Shown here one piece after another: positions 34,774 through 47,144 of a stretch of 64,000 bases of DNA. Under the pieces are notes generated by a model. That model did no database searches. It worked only from the letters and a program-made list of their open reading frames with translations, and had not been told where the DNA came from. The translations under genes were made by a program, and so were the position numbers. Position 1 is the first letter of the stretch, and each line of letters opens with the position of its first letter. The stretch is from Linyphia triangularis (lineage: Eukaryota > Arthropoda > Arachnida > Araneae > Linyphiidae): assembly GCA_963978545.1 (NCBI GenBank), contig OZ021732.1, positions 62,906,714 to 62,970,713 of the forward strand. Reading direction: 5' to 3'.

Positions 34774-37730
34774 ACACATTTATTTTACGAAGAAAACTTT
34801 TTACTTCACACGAAATCAAATGCCTTAAATATGAAATATTTGCATCGGAGATATTGATTCAAGTTCATATTAAATACCATACATTTGATTTACATTTTTA
34901 ATTAACTTTTTAATGATTTTATAGTTTCATTACTTTTAGTAACTTTTTCTAATTTTCCACCAACAGTTTTATTTTTATAATTGAAGCTAGTCCTAATTTG
35001 TGTCATAAAATTATATATTAGCATTTTGAAATATAACAGAAAAAATGTTTTATGCTTTTAAATACTACAAGGGAAAAATAGATTATTATTTTGGATACAA
35101 CTTTAAATCTGAAACAAAAGAAAGCAAAAATATATAAAAAGAAATAGTATATGAGAGTAAAATACCAACATATTATTCAGAAAATAAAAAGCAATAAGTT
35201 TTCTAATAGAAGAGTTTAGTTTCATTACACAAACATGTCCACAAAAAATCTTATTGAAATTAACATGGGGATGATTTTGATCTTTCCTACAGAAGATTTC
35301 CGTTTCTCTCTAAACTAATATCCTCCGGGCTCCGTCGTAAAAAATAATTATTCAGATATAAGTAAGTGAACTGTGAGGAAATGAAAAGGGAAGAGCCCCA
35401 ATCGACTTAAACGCATACATTCATTCAATATGTTCGTAATGAAATGACTCTTGAGTTCCATTATATTCGGTTCCGCAGGGAAGGAAATAAAAAAAACATA
35501 ATAAAAATCGGAAGACATTTTTATTTATTATTTTAAGTAGGCACAAGTAATAATTGCTTTTACCTAAAGAAACACTTTTGGAATAGAAGAATTCTTTGTG
35601 AATAAATTAACTCAGAAGGATACATTTTGAGAGGTTTTTAATTGATTTCCTATGGAAGATGCTTTAAAATGTATTACGATAGTTAAATGCTGTGCTATAC
35701 AATATCTAGTTTAAAGTATTACTTTAATAAATGTATGTACGACGTCAGACAAATGGGGGAAAGGTTTGAAGGAAGGGGTTCTTAATTTCTGGTTCTAGGC
35801 AGATTGCACTAGCGTTAGCATAAGCCCGCAAATACTTCGTGCAAATTCATGAATATGAACCCCCTCCCCACTCCCCGAAAAAATATATGTAGTAAAATGG
35901 TATTACATAAATGAAACCTCTCACAAAAGGTGTATTTTGAGGTAATACATGAGTACGCTTTCTGTATTTGTTTCCTGTATCATCATGATTATATTCTCAT
36001 CCTGAAAACAACTTTTAGTTAAGTTAAAAAAAAGAAAAAAAGAATTAAGATATTATATTACCAAACGTAATATTTATCTTTGATATATTTGAGTTCTTCA
36101 GCATCATTTTAAGAGGAAAAAAAAACTATCATTTTGGGGTACACTGACACTCCAAATGATATTAACAATAAGGTTTGATACCATTAAAAAATTAAATTTC
36201 TTATAAATAATGTTACATATTTGCTGAATCTATTAACTATTTGAGACTCACAAAACTATGTAATATAATTACAGTAACAAAAGAAGTCGAAAAGGTTAAA
36301 ATACATGCCTTTTTGGAAAATGAGATCTAAAATATGATTTCCTTTGTATAAGTATTTTATGAGTAATGATTATTTCTTTACTAAATCAAACCGTTCATTT
36401 CATTCTGTAATCCTTGACAGCGTAGTTAGAGCCGCATCCAGTTTCTTCCAGCTAAAAAAATCAACTTGTTTCTACCCCTCAGTCTTTTTTTAACAGAACA
36501 TTTTGGTCTTGGGCAAAATATGTTTGATTTCCCCTGCTAAGTTTTCGATTTTTAATTGTCACCCAATCTTATAACATTTTGAATTACAAACAAAATTAAA
36601 TATAATAACATGACATTAATATAAATGTATCCCCTGTTAAATAGTTCTTGTCATCAAGATATAAGTTTTTAAATAATAAGCATATATATTTTAAAACATT
36701 GGCAGAAATTTCTATCCTTATGACAGAAAGACATTGATTCGTGGTAGTGTTAATCTAAAAAAGTTGGATCATGGTATGCATTCACCCTCTAAATATCATA
36801 AAATTGTCCAAAATGTTATTTTAGTTTCTTTACTTTAAAATGACTTCTGGGTGGAATTTTTGCAAGATAATGGCATCATTGTAAAGTTAGTGAATATTTA
36901 TTCTATTAGTTTAAATTACTATTTTATTCTGAAAATAAATTTAAAGATTTTAAACTTATTATCAAATTAAGGATCGTATTTTTAGTACGTGGTAATTCAT
37001 TTAATCCATGTTAGCTAAAGTTTAAAACAATTTTTTTTTGAAAAATTATTATAGAATTAAAATCTGCATTAAAAATTTATGATTTGATCCCCAATTAAAA
37101 TTGATTGGGAAAGAATCAAATGTTTTGAAAGTCAAATGTTTTTTGAAAAAATTGTGATTTGTTTGTTACTTTCAAAGTAAAAAAAAACGTCTGTAAAAAC
37201 ACTATATACTCCAGAAATTTAGATTGAGGGTCAAAACATTAAAAATAATATTAGGAACAACTTCCAACCATTTTCTTTTATGGCCTATGAAATTCAAATA
37301 ATCACTGTTCAAAAATATGCTAATTTACTTGTAAAATGCTAATTAGCAACTTAATTTTTTAGTAAAACTGAACTTTTTGAATGTAAAGATAATTATTAAT
37401 TATGAACTTTAAGATGCAAAATGTCAGATTTTTAAAATGAGAATTAAAAAAAAAAAGTTCAAGTGTGTGATATTGATAATCACTAAGAAAAGCTTACACT
37501 TGTCTTTCTTTTCTGACACATTAAGTGAATATACCATGCATGCACAATTTGGGGGTATTTAATATATAAAATCTCCTCGTAATAAGGTAAACACGCATAA
37601 CAGTAAAAAAAAAAAAAAACTTGCTTATTTAAAATTCTTAATAAGCAAAAATGTGGGAGCATTTGACATTTTTTCCAAAAAACTTGACTAGAAAACTTGT
37701 TACCGAATATACACATTCTTTTCTGTATCT
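33150..37730. other. AT-rich non-coding DNA
   Basis: No gene was recognised. A 34-nt poly-A tract lies at 34737-34770. Confidence 0.55.
34737..34770. repeat. Poly-A tract, 34 nt
   Basis: An uninterrupted A homopolymer with no obvious retroposon attached. Confidence 0.97.
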
Positions 37731-37907
37731 CTATTTACAGCCAAAATGTGATCTTCTCAAAATATTTTTATCAAAGTACTCTCCTGGAAAAACTTCAAAG
37801 CTGAACTTCACCGTGGTATTTCCAATAATGTTGTCGGCTCCTTCCAAATTATATGGAAGCAGTCCCTTTAGTTCAAGTTTTATGAAATGTAAATGAAAAT
37901 GGGGTTG
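37731..37907 (-). CDS. Exon-like minus-strand ORF, unrecognised
   Basis: The frame is open for 58 codons and reads very protein-like in its second half: KLELKGLLPYNLEGADNIIG, then TVKFSFEVFPGEYFDKN. A donor-like GGCT|GTAAAT closes it at 37739, just before the in-frame TAG. Upstream, CTAAAG before GGACTGC or AATAG before CAACC might serve as acceptors; neither has a strong pyrimidine tract. Mixed charged, aromatic and glycine residues contrast with the Lys/Phe/Ile/Tyr bias of chance frames here. The plus-strand 81-codon frame over the same place is probably its shadow. No family was named with confidence. Confidence 0.4.
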   Translation of the reverse strand, partial: QPHFHLHFIKLELKGLLPYNLEGADNIIGNTTVKFSFEVFPGEYFDKNILRRSHFGCK

Positions 37908-37909
37908 CT

Positions 37910-38962
37910 ATTTCCGATTGTTTTGGTTGTAATATCCATTTTAATATCAGAACTCATCTAGAAGAAAACTTTGTCTGTAGAGTTTGTAGATTTTCTGGAA
38001 ACATTTATTTCAAACAATATGCTCAATGTACTCTTTTAAAGATCCCTTTACTCATTAAATGAGTATAGTTTAGAAACGCAAATGATTTTATTTATTTGCA
38101 TAATCGACAATAATTTTGCTTGTGACAATGCAAGATAATTTTTTTTCCAAAGTGGGGCTCTAGCAATTAATGCAGCTAAAAAGAAAATAAATGCATATAT
38201 TGGAAATACATTGTATGAATATTTTAATCTAATTAATTTACTGAAGATAGGATAAACTAACATAAATGTCTGCAAAAAATCTGACGCAAAAAATAGCAGT
38301 TGCTAGTTTTGGCACGTTTTGCATTGACTAATGACTTTATAAGAAATTAATACATCAGAAACTATTATATCCTTTAAGAGAGTATCCTGAATTAATCCAC
38401 AAAAAACAATGTTTATGATTAAAAATGATTAAATTTGTGCTTTTAAATGCAAGGGATGATATTGTTTTATGATGTTTACACAAAATATAAAGAGTATATC
38501 ATCCATGAAAGAATTTAAGAAATAATTATAACCGTAAATATTGATCCTGTAATACATTCCTCACAGTTCAAAAAAGAGTAATTTTTCTTAAAAATGATTA
38601 ATGAAGAGCATATATTATGATAAGGTAATTAGTTGAAAAAGGAATTTATATTAATTTGAGAAATATAGAATGCATTGATTTTTATTACTCCAACACAATC
38701 ACCTAAATTTAATATTTCTTATGCTCTCAATGAAAAAAAATAATATTAATGATTTTGATATATATACTATACACCTTGACCTTTATTATGTTTCTTATAA
38801 GACATTATACACTGATTTCCTTTTATTTTAATTCTAAGTAATTTAATATTTTGAGCTTATGAGGTTTTACATTTAAAAAAAAGAGCTAAATATATCAAAT
38901 TAATCTAATTTTTATATTTCTTACATATAATTAAAACATCATAACTTAAATCATTGCATTTA
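37910..38962. other. AT-rich non-coding DNA
   Basis: No feature was recognised. Confidence 0.55.
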
Positions 38963-39218
38963 CATTTGACCACTGACGGTCATGCACGTATATATACGTC
39001 CTTTGATCCCTAGTTTATCCATCAATACATAGCATTTTTAAATTTATAAATAAAATTTAAAATAAAATATTTTTATTAGGATGATAGTTTATAACCTATC
39101 TAAAACAAAATAATTAAAAAAAAAATTATGTATTTTAATTAGAAATATAATTTAAAATTATTGCAGGGAAAACAACTGTAGAATTTCGGCCATTCTCATG
39201 ACCGTCAGTGGCTCAAAT
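38963..39218 (-). mobile_element. piggyBac-like MITE, copy 2
   Basis: The ends are 15-bp perfect inverted repeats: CCACTGACGGTCATG at 38970-38984, complement at 39197-39211. Pairing extends imperfectly about 6 bp outward. The interior, read on the minus strand, matches the element at 8043-8310 along its length (about 80% by eye). An ACGTATATATACGT palindrome lies just inside one end. TTAA is not intact at the edges, so this copy is older or its flanks have mutated. Confidence 0.75.
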
Positions 39219-39594
39219 TCCTAAACAATACCAGTCGAAGTATTGAAATCTCACTTTTTTTTTTTAAGTAGCCAGCTTTAGTCTCTTAAAGTTTGTATAC
39301 ATTTCCATCAAAAAGTATACCAAAAATCTATGATGTAAAAATAAACGTAAGTTAAAGAAGAAGCAAAAGTTATAATCTTAAAGTGTTTCTCAATTGTCAT
39401 AGTAAATAAGTATTTACAATAAATATGAGATTGACTAGTAGAGATTTGGTTTTTATCTTTTTGGGCCTAAGGTTATTTATAAATGTAAAATACATTTAGG
39501 ATTAAAGTTATTACATAAATTTTAAATAAAATCGGAATAGAATGATGGGTAACACGGAATTAATTTATCAAAGTAGAAAGCCTCAGCAAGCAAC

Positions 39595-39597
<3 letters not shown>

Positions 39598-39643
<46 letters not shown>
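39598..39643. repeat. Poly-A tract, 46 nt
   Basis: An A homopolymer ending 8 nt before the large hairpin. Confidence 0.97.
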
Positions 39644-39644
<1 letters not shown>

Positions 39645-39651
39645 ATTCTGT

Positions 39652-39813
39652 GCAGTGATACTGAAGAAAGTAAGGAGTAATTAAATCTGTGGTATGTGTG
39701 CTCATTGGTACATCAAAAAATATCACATTGGGTGCAATGTGATATTTTTTGATGTACCAATGAGCACACATACCACAGATTTAATTACTCCTTACTTTCT
39801 TCAGTATTACTGC
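39652..39813. repeat. Nearly perfect 162-bp hairpin (79-bp arms)
   Basis: The left arm 39652-39730 and right arm 39735-39813 are reverse complements at 78 of 79 positions, with a GGTG loop. The one exception (G at 39657, T at 39808) would be a G-U pair in plus-strand RNA, so a transcript would fold without a mismatch. The arms hold no repeat signature or significant ORF; the 62-codon minus-strand frame covers the poly-A tract and loop. Such identity implies very recent formation or selection. Possible origins are a replication template-switch inverted duplication, a foldback element, a hairpin-RNA (siRNA) locus, or a sequencing/assembly foldback artefact. Confidence 0.97.
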
Positions 39814-40379
39814 TTGTAATTATTATTGTGATTTTCCTTCGAAACACTATAAATTCAACCAAGCATGAGAGGTAGCTTACGGCTAATGGTTGAAGTTATG
39901 ATGTTACACACTGAATACCTCAGGGTCAATTTCAGACTTCGTTCTGTAAAAACAAATGTCCAGTGAAATAAAGGTTTATCTTAGTTCGCTCTTAGCATCC
40001 AAAAACAATGAACTGAGATTTAAAATTACGATTTATGCTCATCAAAGTAACATAATAATGTAAGTCACTCTAAGAAAAGTTCTGAACCCTAGATCAGAAT
40101 TGCTTAACAGTCCCTTTATCAACTCCATAAAAAAGCCTGAAGTATTTTAGCTCACTTAAAATAGGGAAAAACTGCTGAGTTAATTCCTAAAATATTGAAG
40201 CTTTTCTAAGGTAAAATTTAACTTGTTTATCAACACTAAAAAAACAATAACAACTTCCAGTGCCAGCTTACATAGAAAAAAGTTTATTTTAATATTTGAG
40301 TTAGATTCTTAATTTTTAACACATAAAAAGAGTAGATTACTTTAATAAGAATTTATGTCATGATATTTAGTTGATTAAT
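39814..40379. other. AT-rich non-coding DNA
   Basis: No feature was recognised. Confidence 0.55.
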
Positions 40380-40850
40380 TTAAGGGAGTTCACTTGGCTT
40401 AAAATTTTAAAATAATTGATTTCTTGATTTTTGCATAATTTTTAAATTTCTCACTAATCTCCTTCTTTTAAGATATACTTTTGGCCTGTGCTCTTTCTAC
40501 TTCCGGAGAAAAGTTAGTTTTAAAAACCTTAAACCCACGTTTGTCATACCATTATATCAAATATTAGTCTGAGGTTATCGTTTTAGAAATATGTGCAAAA
40601 TCTATTTTTTTTAAATTATTTTGTTTTAAAAAAATACGATTTTCAGTGATTTTTGGTATTTTTTCATTTGAATTAAAAAAAAAAAAAATCAAGCAAACAT
40701 ACTCTCTTAGTGTTAACTTCAGATTAAAAAAGAAGGTTTAAATAATATTCAGGAAAAATTTCAAAAGTATTCGTGCTTGAGTATTAGAAAAGGTGCATAG
40801 AAAATTGACCTTTAAACATTAGTGGTATAGGGTCCACCGAACCCCATTAA
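40380..40850. mobile_element. TTAA-flanked MITE, copy C
   Basis: TTAA at 40380-40383 is followed by GGGAGTTCACTTGG. The right end, reverse complemented, is TTAA (40847-40850) followed by TGGGGTTCGGTGG, an imperfect inverted repeat. The interior is about 460 bp with no ORF. The start resembles copies A and B. It is diverged, so it is less certain than those. Confidence 0.5.
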
Positions 40851-40993
40851 TTAATTAATTAGGGTAGAATTGCACCAATCATACCTCAAATTGTAATTTA
40901 TTTAGAATTTTTATTTTAAATGCAAATGAAATATAATGAATCGTTTCAGAGAGCCTTCTAGAATTGAAAATGTAACTTAAATAGTATTTTTTT

Positions 40994-40996
<3 letters not shown>

Positions 40997-41036
<40 letters not shown>
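40997..41036. repeat. (AT)n microsatellite, 40 bp
   Basis: An uninterrupted AT dinucleotide run. Confidence 0.95.
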
Positions 41037-41039
<3 letters not shown>

Positions 41040-41646
41040 AAGTATTTAAAATTATTCACTTTTATATAAACATCAAGATTACACATTTAGTTACAAATTA
41101 ATTCTTGTATAGATATATTAGATCCTAGTAGATTTCCAGCACTGCATAATCCACTTTTAATTTCATTAAAAAAAAATTTAATTGTTTTTTCTCGGTGAAT
41201 TGGCTGATCTCTTTGGAAAAAATAGTTTTACTGACAAAAAGTATTCAATCACAAATCGAGTTATAATTTTGCATTAGTGATCTTTTGCACTGTGTATCTT
41301 AAAAATGACTTTAAAAGTAGTTTGAAAATCATAATGACCATAACATTATTTTTAAGCTACCAAGTTCAAGAATATTTTAGAGTAAATAAAAAAAAATTGT
41401 TCTTTTCAGCAAATTTTTCAATCTCCATTATATACTATAACGTTCAGATTTTTGTACCTAAATGAAGAATTCAATTACAATGAAGAATGCACACCATAAT
41501 TTTTTTATTTCACTCCACTTAACAAATGATTCAGAACATTTTCTTATTATAACGATGCACGAGAACTAATGCTCTTCCTATATAAATATGTACTGGTAAT
41601 TTTCATAAATGTCATTCCATAACTCTGAGCATAAGTTTATCGCAGG

Positions 41647-41763
41647 ATGTTTGTTAGAGCTTCTGTCATAGTGAAGATCAAGGAGAATGACAAATTACTG
41701 AAAGTGGATGCTCTATTCATTGTCCATTTGCCTTCGGATACGAGAAACAGTCCTAATTACTGA
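41647..41763 (+). CDS. Short coding-like frame, unrecognised
   Basis: An ATG frame of 38 codons (MFVRASVIVKIKENDKLLKV, then DALFIVHLPSDTRNSPNY) with balanced composition, ending at TGA. A TTTATCGCAG acceptor-like site precedes the ATG by one base. It may be a small exon or chance; no family is suggested. Confidence 0.15.
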   Translation: MFVRASVIVKIKENDKLLKVDALFIVHLPSDTRNSPNY

Positions 41764-42285
41764 TACTCTTGATGGGAGAATGAAATAGGACGTACCACAT
41801 TGATATTAGTATCGATTTGGGAAGGTCGCATAAATCTAAGTATAAATTACCTTGTTGTTAATGAAAAATTATGAATTCATAAAATGAAAGGTATAAGTGA
41901 AGTTTTTTTACTTCACGAAGAACATAATTGAGAAGATTATAAAAAAAAAATGTATTTAATTAATTTAATTAATATTGTATTGGGTTTTCTCATAATTTAA
42001 TTTAATTCTAAGACAAAGGCATTCTTTTGATTTTTTAATGATTGCATGTGGGTGACAGAAGCGATGAACTTACGCCTAAGAGCTGAAATAAAACTGAAGA
42101 ACGCTCCAACCAAAACGATATACCGCGGTTTAAATTAAAATCTGAGACAGTCACGCATGAGCATTACTACAAATATATTTAACACAAGATTCTGCTGACA
42201 ATTTAAATTTATATTTTTCTACGTAAAATATCAGACTACATTTTCGATAATTGTATGTTCATACTATACACACAAATAATCAAAA
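41764..42285. other. AT-rich non-coding DNA
   Basis: No feature was recognised. Confidence 0.55.
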
Positions 42286-42618
42286 CTAATTGCATATAAT
42301 CCTAAAAATACGAAGAGTTTTAACAAATTGATGATCCATGTGCATTTCAGAATTTTTAAAAGCATTCAAAAAAGTATTCGGACTTTTTCTCACAAAGAAA
42401 TAATTGGTTAGTTTTTCTATCAACAGATGGCAATGAAAGTATCTTTGATCATCTGGCAGAGAGTTTCTAAGTGAGTTGTGGGATGTTAATGCGAAGTGCC
42501 ATTTGTTGAAAATAAAATGAACATTTTTTTCTGATTTCGTATAGAAAAACGTATGATTTTTTTTCTTGTGAACATGGTATTTTTCCCCCCAAATGTTCAA
42601 GAGTGTTGTAGTTTTCAA
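42286..42618 (-). other. 110-codon frame of doubtful coding status
   Basis: The frame is long for this AT content but is rich in Asn, Phe, Lys, His and Ile, as expected of chance frames. Part (HNSLRNSLPDDQRYFHCHLL) is more protein-like. No motif, signal or family was recognised. It could be an old transposon remnant. Confidence 0.15.
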
Positions 42619-45119
42619 GTCTTGTCATTCTTAATGACCCTCTTCAATCCAAAAATCCTTTTAAAATTTCAAGCTATCATATTAAACTAAATGTTCCTTT
42701 TAAAAATTGCAATATTTCTTTTATTTAGTTTTTTACTTAACAATACAAAGAAATGCCTTTATGTTCTTTGTATGTTATGTTAATATCAATTGGTATTTAA
42801 ATTAATAGATTTACTTTTTCTGGATATGTATTGGAAACAGATTTAAAATAATTTTTCATGAATGTTTTTTTAAAACATGGTATAAGTAGTAAAAAGAATG
42901 ATGTTTAATACTTTTAGATTTCGTCTTTCAGATTTATAATAGTTTTTTGAAATTTTTCAAAATACAAATCCTTATTTCTAAAATACAATTAGATTGTAAA
43001 TGCATTTTGTACAAAATTCTGTAGAGAGTACTATTGGAAAGAATAAAACTTGAAGTTGAATCCCATATCAGAATTTAGCCGTAGAATCTGAAGTGAGTTG
43101 AAAGAAAAGAAAGTCTACCTTTTCAATCCGTCACGATTTTGTATTATGGAATCTTACACCAGAAACGAAAAAATAATGAATGCAGAGGAATATAGAAATG
43201 ACAGAGTTCATAGGACTACTTTGGGAAGAAACTAGGTCTGAATGCAAATGATGCACTTGAAAACTTAAAGAATATCCTTTTCAGTAAAATTTAGTCTTTG
43301 CTTTTCTTTAGATACCTTATTTGGATTGGTCCACTGAAACCGGGCTTTAAAAACGATGAAATGCTGATCTTAGATTTGATTACTGCTATAAACGTAGTTG
43401 CTGGTTTCATTGCTAACAAGCAGTGAAAAAGCCTCTATTTCAAATTAAGAACAGTTGATCGTGTAAATACTTGCATTTTTGAGAATAAAATTTTATCTAA
43501 TCATAAAAATTATTTTCTAAGAAATTCTGCTAATTGGTAATATTAGTGGAATAGCAAATACAAGAATTTCATTCATTTCTATCAAAGGCGAATAATTACA
43601 TTTTTGTGGTTGATTACAGAATAATATAAATTAATAGAAATATTTAAAAACTACACATATCAGAAATCATCAGCTACTTAAAATGCACATACTAATATTT
43701 AACTATTCAACAATTAAGGTTATTTTTAATATACGAAGTTTTCATTTTTATATTTTAATGATTATCACATAATCGGTAATGTTTTTTAGGACTTCGTTTA
43801 TTATTTAAATCTTAACAGGCAAGAAAAGTAATTTCGTTGTGCATTACAATTAATGGTACTGAAAGTTAATGGCGCATTTGGTATGATTTTTCATGCCACA
43901 ATTTTTAAAAACCAAAATTATTCTTTTCCTCCACAACTAATATCAAATGATCATCAACGAATGTTTTTGCAGGATCGTCTATCATTCTGTACTTGTGTTC
44001 GCAAATTAAACTCTGTCCTAGTTTCGAATTACTCTATTATATTTTAAAAGAGTTTCCTGTCGCGATCAGTTTTTGTAATTTTGATTTTTCTATATACCTT
44101 ATAAATTTCATATCTCGATACTGCATTTTGATAAGGCTGAACATCTCCAAGTATTATATATCCTTCACTTGTACTTCCTTAAAAGTTGTTCAGTTTTTAA
44201 GATGATTCATAATGAGAAAATTCTACTAACTATACCATTGTGCCTAGGAAACAATATAATGCCCAAGCTTAATAGATCCCGTTTGCTCATTAGGTACAAT
44301 GAATACTTAGCATATTGCATTTCAAACTACATTGATACAGATAAACATCCATAGATGAATTTGTTGAGTGTTCCACAACCATGACATACAAAACTGACGC
44401 TAATTTTCTTGTTTTCATTGTATATATAATGTGTTTTTTTTAAATCATTATTAAAACTTACTAACAATAATAAACATTTGTATGGCTTTTTAACGGTGAT
44501 TCTATGATTGTGGTTTATTTAAATTTCTTCTTATGTGCGTCCAGTAACGTTCTGTCGATTTTCTTTGGAAAAATTTTTGAGCTCTTATTTGCATATTTAG
44601 AATCAGAACTTCTACATTAATTAGATAAATAAATTTTTCATACCTCAATGAATGTCAAGTTAAGAGAAGTCAGCGAGGAAAACACAATTCAGATTTTCAG
44701 CAGTGATAAAACACTGAGTATTAGCATTTATTTTGTAGAGTGCTCACTTCATACATAAAAAGAAGATAAATTGACTTTGAAAAGTGACTGCCACAATAAT
44801 GGAAATCGAAATTTGCATTGGTTCACTTTCCTAATTTCCTAAATTTGCTTCACTTTCCTAATTCATTATATGATTATTTTTATAATTTTGTTTAAGTGAG
44901 GACAAAATCCAATCGCTATAAGGGAACCTACTATTAGCTTGTAGGGGCGTGACGGGTATTTCTATAATATCGATTTTATTAAATATTTTTAAAGTGTGAT
45001 GTCTTAAGGTTTTAAAGAAATTGAATCATTTAAGGAAGAGAAAAAAACATTAATAGTGATTTTTTTTTTTTTTCACAAATCACATCTCTAAAATATTCTG
45101 GAAGAAAGCCTTAATTACT
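42619..45119. other. AT-rich non-coding DNA
   Basis: No gene was recognised. Short frames at 43853-44354 have AT-driven composition. Confidence 0.5.
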
Positions 45120-45560
45120 GTGTATCATATTTTAGTAAAACCAGAGTTCATATACGAGCTAAAGATGAATGTGGAATTTGCAGTCATGAACATTCAGAAA
45201 AGAATTGAGGGAACATTGAGCATTATTTACGTAGACTCAGGAAGTTTCCATAGCCTTGTACACCATGGAAGATTAGCAACTGGATTCGTCTTTTTAAGCT
45301 CTTGGGTCCATGTTCGGCCTCTCGCATCTTGTTCAAATCAGATTTTCCTTCATCGCCGTTCCGACGTTGAAATAAACAATAGAATGCAAAATCATTATCA
45401 TCGAAAAATAAAAATTAGTATAAGATACCTCGACCAGTGTTTTTTCCACCATAATGAGATGTTCCCTACTTTAATAGACATCCAATGGAACTAGAATCCT
45501 CCCCTCCCCTGTAATAAATCACCTCATGGCCCTTTTTACCGAATCCCAAACAGGACGTAT
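45120..45560 (-). other. GC-richer, coding-like island
   Basis: GC content rises well above the surroundings. The minus strand is open for 63 codons at 45223-45414 with protein-like text GDEGKSDLNKMREAEHGPKS and LLIFHGVQGYGNFLSLRK. Just upstream on the same strand, ATG near 45460 starts MVEKTLVE and meets a donor-like GAG|GTATCT. The plus strand is open for 124 codons across 45120-45494 (the second-longest non-repetitive frame here), again without a recognised product. Strand and function are undecided. Confidence 0.25.
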
Positions 45561-46428
45561 ATACTGAAATGACCCACTTAAATGCTTGTGCTACTTCTTG
45601 GGCCAAACCTCTACAATGTCTATTACACTTTAAGACGTACTAATTTAAATAATGTGTAGGTCTTCATCTGATCCCTCAATAACATATAAAGGTTGTGATA
45701 GTATATGTACACTATGCCGCAGCTATTTTGTTGCTGTTATAATTGTGTATGCGTTTTGAAATCAAATAACAGGACCAGTTGAGTGAAGTTTAAAGACAAT
45801 GTTTAATTTTTCTTCTCTAGATTCTATAAAAGGTTATTTCTTGCATATAAAATTATAATTAAACTTACCAAATAATCCTAGTATTTACTAGTCTTTTGTG
45901 TTTTGATTATTTGTAGTGTCATAGGAACCAATGATAACAACTTTAGTCGATGGAATTTTTTTTAAAGATTATGCAAATGAAGGCTCATAATCTCATTAGA
46001 AAGTGAATGTTAACGCTTTTCTTGGGGGCTATTTTTATATTGACTGAATTTGTTTGGCATAGAAAATGACATAATTATGTCAAAGTGTCTCTCATGAGCA
46101 ACAAGATGACATCAACAGTTCCATTTAATAAAAAGTGGGCTAGTGTTACTTTACATCTTAATCCTTTATTTATTCAGGATTGCTCAGTTTTTATATTTAA
46201 ACACAATACACGTAGTTGTAGTATTTAATTATGTCTTGAAAATAGTGTTTACTTTGAAACTATATTAAATCAGCTTATTTTTTTGTGGTCTTCCACTTCT
46301 AACTTATCAATTTGTTAAATAAAAACAAAAGACATCAAGTCTGCAATCCTAGTTAGCCACTATTTCTGGTTGAAAAAGCAATTTGTATTCAGCTACCTGT
46401 ACCTCATTTATCCATTCTTTCAACATAA

Positions 46429-46650
46429 AATATTCAAGAAGACTGTGACTCACTGAAGCATTATTTTTTAACGTTAACTTCTGTCAGTGAAATGCAAGCC
46501 TTGAAATACAACCTCTTCCTTTGGCTGGTCTTTCAAACCTTACGCTTCGCATCGAAAGAAGGTTCCTTTTTGGCGCTTAAAATCGCAAAGGACGGTTTTA
46601 AATATTTGAGGAGAATTCCTTTCGTGTCTTTAATGATGAATGTATTCTGA
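46429..46650 (+). CDS. Coding-like frame with a hydrophobic N-terminal start
   Basis: From ATG 46492 a 52-codon frame reads MQALKYNLFLWLVFQTLRFA and then a lysine/arginine-rich part (SKEGSFLALKIAKDGFKYLR) to TGA. The start looks like a signal peptide, without cysteines downstream. The same frame is open back to 46429. CATTTATCCATTCTTTCAAC followed by AATATTCAAG could be a splice acceptor, so the ATG may be internal to an exon. GC content is about 40%, above its surroundings. It may be a small secreted peptide, an exon, or chance. No family was recognised. Confidence 0.25.
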   Translation, partial: NIQEDCDSLKHYFLTLTSVSEMQALKYNLFLWLVFQTLRFASKEGSFLALKIAKDGFKYLRRIPFVSLMMNVF

Positions 46651-47144
46651 ACTGGAGTACAAAGTGAAAGTAACGTTCCGAGTCAAAAGGAATCACAGTG
46701 CTTGTTTTCACGGAAACAAGGGGCAAGAGACACTGAGATTGCAGATATTCCCTTATTTTATATCACAAACCAAAGTCTCCAATTATAATACTTAATAATT
46801 TTAAAATTGTGTGGTAGTACTTCTATTTGAAGCTAATGCTGTGTTTTATAAAGCAAACTAAATGGTTGAGACCCGTTAGGAATTGAGTTGAAGTTGCAAT
46901 AAAAATCATTAAATATTAAAATACATGCGATTACTTTACTTTTAATGCCATTGAAGGTAAAAGGATCACGCAGAGATAATCTGTTAATATATAATTAACC
47001 TTATACATTTCTTTGTTAAAATTTCCATCTATCTCAGCAGTTTTTTACTCCTCAAATCAGTGAGATAATTGGTTTGGCCAGTTTTGCATTTAAAGTCATT
47101 GAGTTATTTCAAAGTCATTTTCAAGTTTCATATATTCTTGGTTT

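Noticed and set aside
43853..44354. Three overlapping frames of 61-70 codons
   Set aside because: Composition is AT-driven, there are no splice sites in register, and no family is suggested.
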